From the NCBI GenBank assembly GCA_027946365.1, contig JAPEUQ010000012.1:1116001-1180000 (forward strand): a stretch of DNA of 64,000 nt. The letters run 5' to 3'. Made by a program: the position numbers and the translations under genes. This DNA comes from Kalmusia sp. IMI 367209. Taxonomy: Eukaryota > Ascomycota > Dothideomycetes > Pleosporales > Didymosphaeriaceae. The notes beneath the pieces were generated by a model. It was not told where the DNA came from. It did no database searches and saw only the letters and a program-made list of their open reading frames with translations. This document shows, one piece after another, positions 12,301-24,006 of the stretch (position 1 is its first letter; every line of letters begins with the position of its first letter).

Positions 12301-13171
12301 TTTATCTCCTCGTGTCTAAAAGTTTCTAGAATAACATATCCTAATGGAACCGAGTCCATAGGTATTCAAGAGACACGTATATCCTTCAAAGCAGTATACT
12401 TATTTGCATGTAGCTTCCCCCAATTAGATGATGGTACGAGTCCGCCAGCACCTATATTATAGCATTTACTAGAACCGATCCTCATGGTACGTTCAATTGG
12501 AATTCATTCCCACTAGAAGAGGAGGCTTTCTCAAAGGTGCTGCGAGAATACGCTCACTTTCACGATCCAAATCACACTCTACTAATGCTAACATGAGCAA
12601 GAAGGCTCCGCTAATACCGCCATCGACCCGGCGGACACCTGCTACTGCTCTTCCCACTGAAGTTAGTATGGCTGATCACAGTGATATCTTGCTCGGTGGA
12701 GGCCCGTCTCATGCAAACACCATGATCCTGCTAGTAACCGGCGAAGTAGCAAGTGAGCGGCGTCGCAGCCTTGTCTTGTATTATACATACACGTTGAATT
12801 TTGTTGAGCCACTCGGCTCTTGTCAGTGTGCCTTTCTGGATTCGTGCTTACCTCAAGAAGCAAGCAAAGTGTGCGTCTGAATGTTCACTGTAATGCGATA
12901 GTATGTGGGCTAAACAATCATGCAGAAATTTTTGGAAGAAAGTGGAAGTGCTCTGGGTAACTTTTAAATTTTATCTTTCTTGGGGCCAACCAAAGCTTCT
13001 CCTAATCACTTTTTATCCATTCTCCTCCATTCAAACATCAAGATTCTAGATGCAAACTTTTCCCCATGTCAAGCCGGTGAATGTTGTAGCGCTAAGGATA
13101 CGTAATAACATCTTACTTCCTTAGAGTATACTCCAATGACGACAGCGGCACGTTCTCGCGGCCAACAAAGC
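9336..13171. other. Gene-poor region of about 3.8 kb
   Basis: Between the F-box gene and eIF2A I find no gene with convincing length, domain or splice structure. Short open stretches occur on both strands, among them 127 codons at 12497-12880 (plus), but none resembles a known family. One degenerate-looking coding remnant on the minus strand (10235-11193) is listed separately. The region is locally AT-rich (around 12100-12420), and I see no intact transposon ends or long terminal repeats. Confidence 0.5.
10235..11193 (-). pseudogene. Degenerate or multi-exon coding remnant, family unknown
   Basis: Three minus-strand stretches read like protein but in different frames: 10900-11193 (contains MAPLPWNLDIGEIRSDTL), 10501-10782 (contains FLDDFPEIPGIFEPMTILLK) and 10235-10501 (contains YYGGLPSIPEERPAITHPYT). 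Stops or frame changes separate them. A possible intron lies between the last two (CAG then GTAAAG; acceptor TCAATCAG), but its 42 bp and its phase do not join the best frames. I do not recognise the family. It could be a decayed gene, a remnant of a mobile element, or a real small gene with introns I mis-place. Confidence 0.25.
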
Positions 13172-15567
13172 CTATTCTGTAAAGCCCAAACTAGCAAGCT
13201 CTTTGCGGATAGACTCTTCGGTGGTGATCTTTTTAATCTGTGTGTCCTCAAGCTTCTCGCCACCAGCCTGCCTCATTTTCAAATCATCGATTGCTCGAAT
13301 CTTCTTCAGTAAGCTCCTGACTTTCTTGTCCTGCGGTCCACCATCTCCGGGGCTCGTTACGGTCAAATCAGGTGCGGGTCCATGATTCTCCGTCTTTATC
13401 TGGGGTGGGGCTTGGTGGGAAGGAGCGTGATGTTGGTTATGTCGGTTAGAACCGGAGCCAGCGCGATGGTGATGTTGCTGGCCCATTTGAGCACGGTAGT
13501 TTCCATCTTCAAAGCCCGAACCATGGTGCCGGTGCGGGCTGTTTCCATAGTTTCGATGTTGGCTTGAGCTTCGTCCGTTATGGTGGCCGTTGAATGTTCC
13601 ACTCTTGCTTCGGCTGCGTTGCTGACCGTGCGCATCACGTCGCTCAGGGCTTCGACCAGCATTAGCGGGTCCGGAGGGGGGATTGATTCCTTCAGCTCCA
13701 AGGGCACTGGCCTTTTCAGCAGCCTCCCTCGCCTTCTTAGCCTCTCGCTTCTTCTTGTTCTTAAGAGCAGCCTTTGACAGCTCGCCTTCTGCCTCTCCAG
13801 TGCCAGTTAGGCTGACGCCCCCACCGGGAGCGGCACCGGGGGGTAGAGTATCAACAGGTTCGGCACCTGGCACCTCACGACGGCGAGGCTTCCCAAACCC
13901 ATTAGAGAACGAGGCATTGTTAGAAGATATCCCAGTGTTGGTATACGCCGCTCCTCCTTCATCTTCTCGCTTAAATAGCAAAGGTGTCGTGGTTCCCCGT
14001 GCGCCCGGGGGACGGTATGCGCCAGCTGGCTTGGATGGAGTCTTTACCTTACTAAGGAAATCCAAAGCTGACCCATGAGGAGTAGGTGGCTGGAGTGGAT
14101 TCTCTAACGGGATTGACTGATGGCGCCACGTCACGTGGTACAACTCGGTCATGTCCTCATTATACTGCAAAGCACCTCCAATGTGCCAGACGCGTACTCC
14201 GTTATCAACACGAAGACGAGGGCTCGTGGTTGCGGTAAGAATATGTTTGCCGTCGGGGCTCCACTCACAGTGGGTGCAATTAGAGGCCTGGATGGTGGTA
14301 ACCTTCTGGTAGTTCTTCTCAAGATCGTAAATGTCCATGTGACCTGCCAAATTTCCAAAACCAGCCACGAGGACAAAGCGACCGTGCGGTGAAAAAAGAA
14401 TAGTGTTTCGTGGCCCAAGGTCAAAATTGTACTGAGGAATAGCGCGGGCATTAAAAATGGTGGTCTTGGCGGGCATGTAGCCATAGACAACGCCGAATTC
14501 TTTCGAATTCGGCGACCAAGAAACATCATGAATAGGGCCTTCCTTATCGAGCTGGATACGGGAGTCGAAAGAGCCGTTTGCATTCAGGATGTACATGTTC
14601 GTCTCGCCATAGTAGCTCTTGTTCGTCTTGTCGACCTCGGTTTGGGCGAGAACAATGAGGCTCGTTCCCAGATCGTTCCACTTGAGCTGGACTTTGTCTC
14701 CTTTGTAAAACGTCTTCTGCGAAACAGCTGAGTTGAATTGAGGTACTTGGAACACCTTGACCGCAGCGGGCATGCCCTAAAGTCATGTCAGTCTGGCAAT
14801 TCGCATGGGCGACGGGCGCAAACATGCCTTTCGCTCCGGGACAAAAACAGCAACCGAATGGTTCTTGCCGGGCGACACAGCGAAATCGGTAACTCCTTCG
14901 ACACGCAGCTTGTTCCAGACAGTCTTCAAGTCATTCGACTGATAGAATTGCACCTCGTTTGTCACAACGCGTGCGCAAAACATCTCGTCCGAGGTGTACT
15001 GCAGATTCCAGCCGGTCTGCGACTTCTGCACGTATTCCCCAACAACCGTCCGGTCCTGACCGCTCTTTCCATCTTCGGGCACAGTGCGCCACACTTTAAG
15101 ATTCTTGGTGGCATTACCGTCCTCGTCTTTGGTCGGACGCTGCCAAGTGATGATGTAGGTACCCAGCGGGGAGAAGCCGAGCTCAAAGACATTGGGCGTA
15201 GGTAGCGTAGTGACGACGTGGCCGAGCGACGCATCGATGACCGAAACCCTGCGCAAGCATGTGTAAGGCACTGTTGTCTCGGAATGTTTTAAAACTAGGC
15301 TTACTGTTCGGGTGATGCCCAGGCAAAGTACCTGCTATCGGGCGAGTAGCAGCAGCAACGCAGGTTTCCTTCAGGCCTGCGATATGTGTCAGTGATATTC
15401 CTCTGCGAAGCAGACAACTTTCGTACCGATCGAAGCCAGGGAGCGCCTCGTAGACGGGAGCTGCGTTGAAGACCCCGATGCCCTTTGAGGTGCGGTCTGC
15501 AACTGTTAGCAGAAACAACGACTCGGGTCGGTACAGACATACACGCCAGCTGAGTGGGAGCAGCCAT
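13172..15567 (-). CDS. Eukaryotic translation initiation factor 2A (eIF2A)
   Basis: Cytosolic WD-propeller protein that binds the 40S subunit and can deliver initiator tRNA independently of GTP-eIF2. Five exons in transcript order: 15543-15567, 15427-15496, 15305-15376, 14828-15248 and 13172-14776, giving 730 residues. The joins rebuild the family N-terminus: MAAPTQLAYRTSKGIGVF, LPGFDRPEGNLRCC, SPEQVSVIDASLGHVV and VPERKGMPAAVKVFQVPQF. The fourth intron (14777-14827) starts GCATGT and ends TTTAG, a GC-AG intron; no GT donor restores the conserved join. The eIF2A propeller covers roughly residues 200-430 (CTHCEWSPDGKHILTATTSP). The tail is Gly/His/Lys-rich and ends with the conserved helical region (KVRSLLKKIRAIDDLK). 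It diverges from a histidine kinase. Confidence 0.95.
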
Positions 15568-16152
15568 GACTAGTCAAAGTCACAGAAAAACAGCGAGCAA
15601 GGGCGAGGACGGGTGCTGTGGGTGCGAGTTGGGCGAGCGACTGCTGCAGGTTGGCGGTGTGGAAGTGGAACGGCGAAGACTTTCGAAGTCGGGGGCAGAT
15701 TCCTGGTTTGAGGGATTCCAGAGCAGACTCAGCACACGCAGCGAACCGGGGGTGGATGCACACGAAGCGCGAGGGGTTGAAGGAGATCGCGTGTGACAGC
15801 GACCGGAGCGGAGCTGGCGTAGAAATTCACACAGTTCAGCCTCCAAAATGCGGCCGGCCACTAGCGCGTCAGACACGTCACGTGATATGCGTCACTCTCG
15901 TGTGTTGGCTACGTGCGTTGGCTGCTGCGTTCGCTACTCGCTGCCACTACGTGCCCCTACCCTGGCGTTCCCGGCAGCCGTGGCCGAGGCAGGCGCACCC
16001 GGACAGGGAATTGCACGCTAACTCATCATAGTCCACGACGCAACCTTGGAAGTGGCATCGGTGGGGCTCCATTCGAACGCATGCCATCGCATTTACAGCC
16101 CACCTCCAGCATGTGCCGTGCAGAACCTCTGTCATCTCCATGAGAGCCCGCC
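15568..16152. promoter_or_regulatory. Divergent promoter between eIF2A and the hybrid histidine kinase
   Basis: 585 bp, GC-rich near eIF2A, between the two start codons. It contains the palindrome TCACGTGA at 15878-15885, an E-box of the type bound by Cbf1/USF-like bHLH proteins, about 310 bp from the eIF2A start and 270 bp from the kinase start. Several GCGTCA/GCGTCAG-like motifs lie nearby. No further gene is seen. Confidence 0.55.
15878..15885. promoter_or_regulatory. Perfect E-box palindrome TCACGTGA
   Basis: The 8-bp palindrome TCACGTGA sits midway in the eIF2A/histidine kinase divergent promoter. The CACGTG core is the known site of fungal bHLH factors of the Cbf1 type. Function is inferred from motif and position only. 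Confidence 0.4.
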
Positions 16153-19100
16153 ATGATATACTCAGAGGCAGCCCGCCAGCGCGACCTGCAGCGGTAGCGT
16201 ACCCCACCATTCACAAGTTATAATATGTTACGCATATATTGACACTCCCGCAGGTATTATCAGCCATGGGTCGATGCTGCGCAGGACCTCGCCGAGGACT
16301 CGGACGGCGAGGCCAAAGAGCTCGTCTACAAGGCATACCGTGCCAAAGGCTCATTCGATAAAAGCCTGACGGCCTTCGCCCAGCTCATCGCCCTTCGTCT
16401 CAATGTCAAACGGGCAATGGTCTCTCTGATAGACTCGACACGACAATACATCCTTGCCGAGGCCACCAAGAGCCTCTCGCTCTCGAACCAGAGTACAGAT
16501 GCTGGTGATGAGATGTGGCTAGGACATGCCATTATCGACCGGAACGAGGCCGTGTGTCATCATACCTTCGGCTCAAAGTATACCGCCCCCGACAGCGATG
16601 GCGAGACCTATGTCACAGACGCCCTCGTCATCCCAGATTGTCGGAACGATGCACGCATCTCGAATCGGGACTACGTGTTGAGCGAGCCTGGCGTCCGTTT
16701 CTATGCTGGTGTTCCTATTACAACCAAGGCCGGCTACCGCATAGGCGTATTTGCCGTTTCGGACGATAAGCCGCGCGAGGGTTTGAACGCGGCCGAAGTG
16801 AGATTCATGGAGGACATTTCGAAAGCAGTCATGGAGCATTTAGAGCTAGCCAAAGAAAGTGATGATAAAAACAAGGGCGAGCGAATGGTCCGGGGCCTGA
16901 CGGACTTTATAGAACGATCGTCAGCCCACGATGCCGATAATGCATCTACCACGAGACAAACAACTTTGGAAAAGCAAACTGAAAATGCGCGCCTAGAAGC
17001 TCTCGGCGATGAGGATCCGCTGGACATTGCATCACCTGTAAATAAAGACCCCCAATCAGAACGCAGGCGGGAAGAGAAGGGTGAGTTGCGGCAATCTTGC
17101 TTGATAAAACTCGCTCTATTGAAAATACCAATCTACACCGCTCTCTTAATGTCTAATACATGAGCAAAGAAAGCAAGGGAACTACTAACTTAGCTCTTAG
17201 AGAACGAGAAGTCCCGCATCTTCCAACGAGCTGCTCGCATTATACGTCAGTCTACACGTGCTGATGGCGTAGTGTTTTTTGACACGTCGCAAGCGCATGG
17301 CAGTGTTCCTTCATTCGGAAATGCGAACCCACCCGCTAGTAGCGACGACTGCTATTCCTCCACTACTGCTGGTTCTGCAACCACAACGAAGAAAAAGCGG
17401 CGAGCTAAGGTCTACGTGCCATCGAATTCAGCCGATAATACGGGGATCTCGAATGAGACGACACCGGGGGATAGTCACCCATGTCCTGTTGTGGGACTGG
17501 CTCTGCGCGCCGCCAATATAGGGGTGTCGGAGAGCGACTTTTCTTTCACGGAAACAAGTATGGAGCGCTACATCAACCGCTATCCTCAAGGGAAATTCTT
17601 CAATTTTGACGGAGAAGGAACTGGCATCAATTCGAGCGATGATAAATCCGAAAAATCCGAACCCGAGCTGTCAGATAAGATGATTTCGTCCACGAACACT
17701 ATTCGAAAAGCGCGAATGAGAAATGATCGATTCGTTCCAACTGAGTTGCTCAAAGTGCTCCCTAGCGTGAGAAGTTTGATTTTCTTGCCGTTGTGGGACC
17801 CAACCTCGGAACGTTGGGCTGCGGGGGGTTTCATCTGGACCATGGCTACTGGACGACTGATGAACTCTGAGAGTGAGCTTCCCTACCTCAAGGCCTTTGG
17901 AAACACCATCACGAGCGAAATCGCGCGCTATAATGCCCAGAAATCTGACCGAGCTAAAACAACCTTCATTGCTTCGATATCACATGAGCTACGGTCGCCA
18001 CTCCATGGTATCCTTGGATCGGTGGAATTCTTACGCGACTCCGTTTCGAATCCCTACCAACAGTCGCTTGTGAGCTCCATAGAAACATGTGGCAGAACGC
18101 TCCTGGATACCATTGATCATGTCCTAGACTATGCAAAAATAAACAAACTTCGTAGCGCGAGTGCGAAGCAAAAACGTCGGGGTGGGAAACGTAGTAGACT
18201 CCCAGCAGACAACTCTATCCTCGGGGTCACGACTGTGTTCAATCTATCGCAGCTTGTAGAGGAGGTGGTTGATACTGTCTGTGCCGGTCATGCGTTCAGG
18301 AAGTCTCAAGAGATCCATCACTCCACCTTCCACGACCAGGGCAATCGCTCGAGAGCGAACAGCAACACTATTGCACATGCAGGAGATGCGCATTATTCTG
18401 GTGTTCGCACCAAAGATCGTGTTGTAGTCACGCTGTCCGTGGCCCCGTTCGTCCAGTGGATAGTCAAGTCACAGCCCGGAGCACTGCGCAGGGTCGTAAT
18501 GAACCTGTTAGGCAATGCTCTAAAATACACAGATTCCGGGTTCATCACTGTCGCGCTCGAGCAGGATCCCGAGCAAAGCAACGCGCGATATGTCGAGTTC
18601 AAGATAACAGTGGAAGACTCTGGAAAAGGAATGTCTTCTGAATTCCAGAACACAAGGCTATTCGCCGCTTTCAGTCAGGAGGACCCCTTTTCTAATGGTA
18701 CAGGGCTTGGTCTCAGCATCGTGAAGCAGATTGTGGAGTCTCTCAGAGGCGAGATTACTGTGGAAAGCACGCTCAATGTGGGGACTAAGATATCCATCAC
18801 CATGAGGCTTCCAGCAGGAGCGCTCAAGGATGCTCGAGAAAGACAGACGCTGCTAGAAAAGCCTAAAGAGCTAAAGAACAAATCTGCCAGCATTATCTTT
18901 CCTGAAATTAGTCTTGGCGGTGCGGGCGAGAAATTGCGCGAATCAATGGGCAAGGCGTGTCAGGATGTGGACATGGACACTTTTTATACCTTTGACTCTG
19001 ACAACCAGCCTGATTTTCTACTCACCGAACCCGGTACACTCATTGGCTTGCTGAGGAAGTTGAAGCCTGAGGAAATGAGTCGGCCCCCGCTTGTTGTTAT

Positions 19101-19999
19101 TTGTATTAGTACAGATCCGGAAGAGAAAGCTGAGACGGAGGTAGGTCACTATCCTATCATAGGATGCTACATCCGACAAGGAAGACATGTTCTAACCTTC
19201 ATTCGACACTTATGCTGACGATTTTGTGCGTTTGCAGAATTACCTTCGAAAAGACTTTCCGCTGGCTGCCTGGATAATCGAGGTGGTTGCACAACCGTGT
19301 GGACCGCGTAGACTCGCGAAACTGCTCCTCAATGGACTGCATCGCGCTTTACAACCTGTGGGAACCCTTGAGATCCGTTCGCAAGATTCCACGCCCTCAA
19401 TCATCGATCAGAAACCGCTAGTACCTCCAATGATAACCGTACACCGTAGTGTTAGCGATCTCATCCGAGGCGCGAGTGCCGTCCCATTTGCTGTTCCAGG
19501 TGTCCATTCACCACTGATATCTGCCAACATGCCGACAGGAGAAGAATCCCCAGCACAAGGCCAAATAGCAGATACACCTGGTAGTGAAGGTCCAAACGAA
19601 TATTTCACGCCCCGCGTCCTACTCGTCGACGACAACGCCATCAACCTCAAGCTCCTAGTTGTCTTTGCGCAACGCCAAAACCTACGTTACGCAGAAGCAA
19701 TCAATGGGCTCGAAGCGTTCGAGAAGTTCAAGAGCGGAGCCATGGCAACGGATCCGCCCACCAAGCCCTTTGACTTCGTGTTGATGGATCTGTCTATGCC
19801 GGTTATGGGCGGCCTGGATTCAACTAGGCATATCAGACATTTCGAGGAGGAACATGGGTTGTCGCCGAGTACGATTGTAGCGTTGACAGGGCTGGCGAGC
19901 GCACAGGATCAACAGGACGCTGTGGACGCGGGAATGGATTTATATCTTGTGAAGCCGGTGAAGTTTGGGGATATTAGACGTATCTTCGGAGCGAAGTGA
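16153..19999 (+). CDS. Soluble hybrid histidine kinase (GAF-HisKA-HATPase-REC)
   Basis: Two-component phosphorelay sensor of 1189 residues, with no membrane span. Four exons: 16153-16193, 16254-17080, 17201-19140 and 19238-19999. The tiny first exon gives MIYSEAARQRDLQR, which joins YYQPWVDAAQDL, the usual fungal opening. A GAF-like sensor covers about residues 55-185 (GVPITTKAGYRIGVFAVSDD). The phospho-acceptor is His551 in FIASISHELRSPLHG. The ATPase has its N box (NLLGNALKYT), G1 (VEDSGKGM) and G2 (GTGLGLSIVKQIVESL). The receiver starts near 1062 with the acidic pair in VDDN, has the acceptor Asp1120 in LMDLSMPVMGG, and the lysine in LVKPVK. The signal is unknown; I do not assign one of the numbered fungal kinase classes. 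Output would normally pass through an HPt protein to response regulators. Confidence 0.93.
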
Positions 20000-20691
20000 A
20001 ATGACATGATCATTCTTGAGCGAAGGACGAGCACATTTTGGTGCGTGCAGTGACTATACACACGGTTACGGGAGTTTTATCAAACGTTTACTCACATGAA
20101 GAGGAGGGATCCGGGGAGGGGGGTCAGCCGGGCGTGAGCACGATTGGCACGAAGCTACACGTTAGATACTCTCGTTTGGAACATCGCGCTGCTCCGTAGC
20201 CTATTGACGATTACTACAGCTAGACATTACAAGGGTAAGTGTAAGCATGCAGTGCAAAGAGGCTTCTCCACGTAAGCTAGAATCATACTTCAAAATCAAT
20301 GAGTAAGAGTAGAATGAGCGGGAAACAACCGATACCATGAGTCTCTTCTTCCAAAGACAAGCGTCAAATTTTCGCAAAACTCCGTTGTAGTAGGTAACCT
20401 CGTATGCGGCATGATTCTATATTTCCGCCCTCTGCTCTGCATCCTTTGACTTCTGAGTACGTGTGGGCAAACGTAAATGCATTTCAGAAGCTCACGAGGA
20501 CAACTTCAAGCGACGACAAAGCCCCCTTCGCAATATCACTCATCCAAACCAAGCATACAATCTCCCACGCGCCCTCACCTCCATTGTCCCCCTACCAATC
20601 ACACAAACAACGGGAATGCCTCTACAAACGTCTAGTATGGGCTATAAGATGCAGCCATCAATTGCAACTCAGCTCCTCATCAAAAACGGGA
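20000..20691. other. Intergenic region upstream of the lysine-rich protein gene
   Basis: 692 bp with the kinase 3' flank and the promoter of the next gene. The frame of the next gene stays open upstream to about 20404, but that part lacks the lysine-rich character of the gene and looks non-coding. Nothing else is seen. Confidence 0.45.
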
Positions 20692-20721
20692 ATGAGAGTC
20701 TGGTCGCCGAAACCAAAGGTA

Positions 20722-22238
20722 ATGGCTAAGGCTAAGCGTGTAAACTCAACCTCCGAGTCCTCTAAGGCGGTTAAAGACACTCAGTTTGACAACTCGGGAG
20801 AAAATATGAAACGTGGTAAGCGGAACAAAAAAGGTGAGATAAAATCAAGCTTGCATAAAATGGTGATGGTAACTCAAAACCTGCAGGATCCCCTATCGAG
20901 AAAGGCGGGAAAGGGAGAGAGGAAGGTGAGCGAGGTGGCGGTGAAGGGTCTACTGCATACATTGCTGGGCTGGACAACAGTCTATCGGAGCCTCGTGAGA
21001 TGAGTGGCAAGCAAAATGCCGAGCAAGATGATGCCGAAAGATCCCTTGCCCAAGTTCACGAAGAGAGGGGTGGAGATAGTGTTTGGGTGGAGAACAAGGA
21101 GGGTGACGGTCGTGAGGATGCAGGTGGTCGAGGAGAGTCTGGAGATGGAGATGAAGATGAATCCGGACACATGAAAAGGAGGAAGGGTAGTAAGAGTGAC
21201 AAGAGGAAGGCCAATCGAGCGGACGCTGACATGATCGGAACTCAAGTCATAGATGTTGATTACCTGGGAATGGAGGCAGAAAGCGAAGACGAAGACCAGA
21301 ATGTTGAGAACGGAATCGATGATGCGAACGGCCTCCAGGGAAAGCAAAAAGGTACAGCAGCAACCAAGAACACTACTACTAGCAGACATACGAAGCATAA
21401 GATGCAGACGAAGCAAGTCACATGGGACTTGACGAATTCTAAAGATGGGGATATTGAGAGTATGGGAGTTGGTTTTTCCGGCTCTCACAAAGCAACGAAG
21501 GGGGCAAAGAAGGCACCGGAGACGACATCAGACAAGACGGGTGATAAGCGTGCCGCTTCGCGCCAGTCTTCAAAGTCGGTAGTGAAAATGAAGACATCAG
21601 CAGCAGCACCTTCTGAACAAAAAAGGACAACAAGGGCGGAAAGCAAGAAGGAAGCGGAAAGAAAAGAAGCGGAAGGAAGAGAAGCAGCGAAGGAGGCCCA
21701 GAAAGCGATTGATCCTGGAGACGGAGAATCCGAGCTATCCGAACTGAGTTTTGTTCCGCCTACTCCAGATAAAAAGTACCTAGAGCATACAAGCCAGGAC
21801 GGCATCACGAAGTCCTCGGAAAAAGACAAGAAGAAGCACACAAAGAAGGGAGCGACAGAAAAGCTTGGATTAACTACCAGAAAGCAAAATGTACGAGAAG
21901 TTGAAGAAGACGACGGTGAGGATATCGAAGAGTTTGTGGCAGTGCCGCCTCGGAAGATCTCAGCAACAAAAGCTCATCAGAATACGGCATCAAATAATCG
22001 CAATCGAACCGAAGCGACAAACGAAATGCGCAGCTCTATCGCGGAGCTACTGCGACAGGGCCAGGAAATGTGGCTACAGAGCCGGAGAGTTGCAGACCAC
22101 TTTGTAGAGTACCTCAAGCAGGTGGATGGTAGCCAAGTAGGTGGTAATGCTCAAAAAGCATTTCAAAGGGTCGTGAAGAGGAAAGATGCTGGAGAAATAG
22201 AATGGCCGTCTTTACCACACGCGAAGAGAAGGAAGTGA
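20722..22238 (+). CDS. Lysine-rich, probably nuclear protein of unknown function
   Basis: I do not recognise the family. Exon 1 starts at ATG 20722 (MAKAKRVNSTSESSK); an in-frame ATG at 20692 is an alternative. Exon 2 starts at 20887 after CTGCAG and runs to 22238. Two donors fit the same phase: GTAAGC after 20815 (71-bp intron) and GTGAGA after 20833 (53-bp intron). Both give a continuous protein of about 480 residues reading SPIEKGGKGREEGERGG after the join. It is very rich in Lys, Glu, Ser and Asp, with little predicted fold. A helical C-terminal block (SSIAELLRQGQEMWLQSRRV, then FVEYLKQV) precedes basic clusters (VVKRK, HAKRRK) that look like a nuclear localisation signal. It may bind chromatin or RNA, but this is only composition-based inference. 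Confidence 0.6.
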
Positions 22239-23177
22239 ATATGAGATCTGCAAACATGAGATGAAGATGAGGTTGGGGGATTGTTGGGCTATTATTGTCT
22301 ATTTGTGGGTCAGTGTAGTATCATAATCAGCGATAGAGTAGGTGGGCCTGTGTGGCATGTGGGCACAGTACTAATATGGAAGCATGGAGAGATTGTGGGC
22401 AGGGTTGTTTCAGAATATACAATAGGCACAAGACAATAGGTACGAGAAAAGTTCTCTTCGGTCATGATATCTAACGAGGAAACGGTCCGAAGTCTCATAT
22501 ATTGCGGCCTCAGTTTGACCGTGTTTGCATAACTGGTTATGAAGGATCGATTACAATTACAAGAAACGTTGATGTGGTTGTGTTGAAGAAGTGAGGCTCT
22601 GAGAAGCTCCGCAGGACCTACAGCGTCCGGTGCATGAGCTTACAACCCCTTACACCGGGAGCATAGGTGGTATCCTCCCGTGATCACCTCTCAATACCTG
22701 CCAATCCGGCAAATATTTCCTGTGGTAGTAATCTGATCAATTCGTTCACTGAACCCTTGATTTCCAGCTCGAATTCTCCTCCACAGGTTGGATGATCAGT
22801 AGTCACTCAGGGAGAAACAGCTCGCGCTGCCCGTTCTCCTCGGTCGTAGTCGCCGAACTCTTGCCAGTCGTATACGGCAGCAGATCGTTTCTCCGTACAA
22901 TAAAATCCTACCCTTACAGACTTGTTTTGTGTTCACCCAACCCCAAGTTTCCACAACTCTTGAGATAAGCATCAAGTGAGTCGAATTGCACCCTGTAAGA
23001 TCATTCTTCTTTGACAAAGATACCCCGCGTGCTCTGTGCTCTTTTGTCCGAAATCACGCGTCTGAATGCCAGCAAACAATCCACGAACAGCTAGCTCTAT
23101 CTATAAAACACATCTTGAGCCTAGATTTGTTGTTTCTATGCCAATGAGACCTTTAATTTCATAAAAACTTCGTATTA
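22239..23177. other. Intergenic region
   Basis: About 0.94 kb following the lysine-rich protein gene. Short open frames on the minus strand show no family resemblance or start context. No repeat or RNA gene is seen. Confidence 0.45.
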
Positions 23178-24006
23178 ATGACGAATTTGATCGAAATCGA
23201 CTCGGCTTCGGAGTCGGATATTGACGCTGACCTGAGTGGCATACAAGACAGTGACTTGACTGCCTCACGCGTTCTAGCATAACATGGATGGTGAGGAAAC
23301 TCTTGGGCAAAACACAAAAAAAGAACTTCTTTTGGGTGTTCATTTGCCAGATGGTGCTCAGAGCGGAAAGAAGGAGAAGAACAACAAGCGAGACGACATG
23401 AAAGGATCTATTCCAGACGGTAGGAATGGTGAGAGAGTAAGATGTGATGAGGAAGGGAGTACCACTGGATTGAGGATCGAGAGAGATGAACAAGGCAGGG
23501 ACATTAAAAAGTCATCTAAGCTGGGGAAGGGGAAACGAACCGATACCTCTCATATTTAATTAGCAAGCCCTCCAAAGCGAGCGGGAGCGAATAGGTACAA
23601 AGCGAAAGCGAAAATAACCCCGAGGCCCCCATTTCCGAATCTCAAAGCTTACCCAATAGCAGTGAGAATGAAAAATCAAGCGAAAACAAGTAAACAAGAG
23701 GCAGCTGCTGGATCAAGTAGCAAAGGAGGACGGGAGGCACGAGGTCCGATCGAAGAAGAGGTTGTTTCACAGCCCGGAGAAGGTGTCGAACAGCGGCCCA
23801 AAACGTTCTCAACGATAGAAGCTCGCTCTCGCGCACATCATCTTCCTGATCATCTAACTGGAGTCGATAGCGTGTTGGAGACGATGATGGAATAGTTGGA
23901 GGAAGGGGGCAGGTTGGCAACCGTGCTACATGAGCATAGAGATAATGTCACCAAGGCATTCAAGGAGGCGGTTCTAGGAGCAGAGACCAGTCCTCGAGGA
24001 GAATGA
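23178..24006 (+). pseudogene. Decayed acidic coding remnant
   Basis: Several protein-like stretches follow one another but change frame or hit stops. ATG 23178 opens an acidic 34-residue peptide (IEIDSASESDIDADLSG) ending in TAA. A charged stretch runs from 23284 to 23559 (KKEKNNKRDDMKGS). A third frame from 23662 (SSKGGREARGPIEEEVVSQP) reaches LTGVDSVLETMME, meets a TAG at 23893-23895, and then continues sensibly as LEEGGRLATVLHEHRDNVTK to a TGA at 24004-24006. The composition resembles the lysine-rich gene just upstream, but I could not align them by eye. It may be a degenerate duplicate or a gene with introns I did not find. Confidence 0.3.

Noticed and set aside
12497..12880. 127-codon plus-strand open frame in the gene-poor region
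   Set aside because: Starts reasonably but has no family resemblance, signal peptide or cysteine pattern; too weak to call a gene or an effector.
20404..20691. Upstream extension of the lysine-rich protein
   Set aside because: Open in frame, but Pro/Thr/Leu-rich and unlike the rest; ATG at 20692 or 20722 is preferred.
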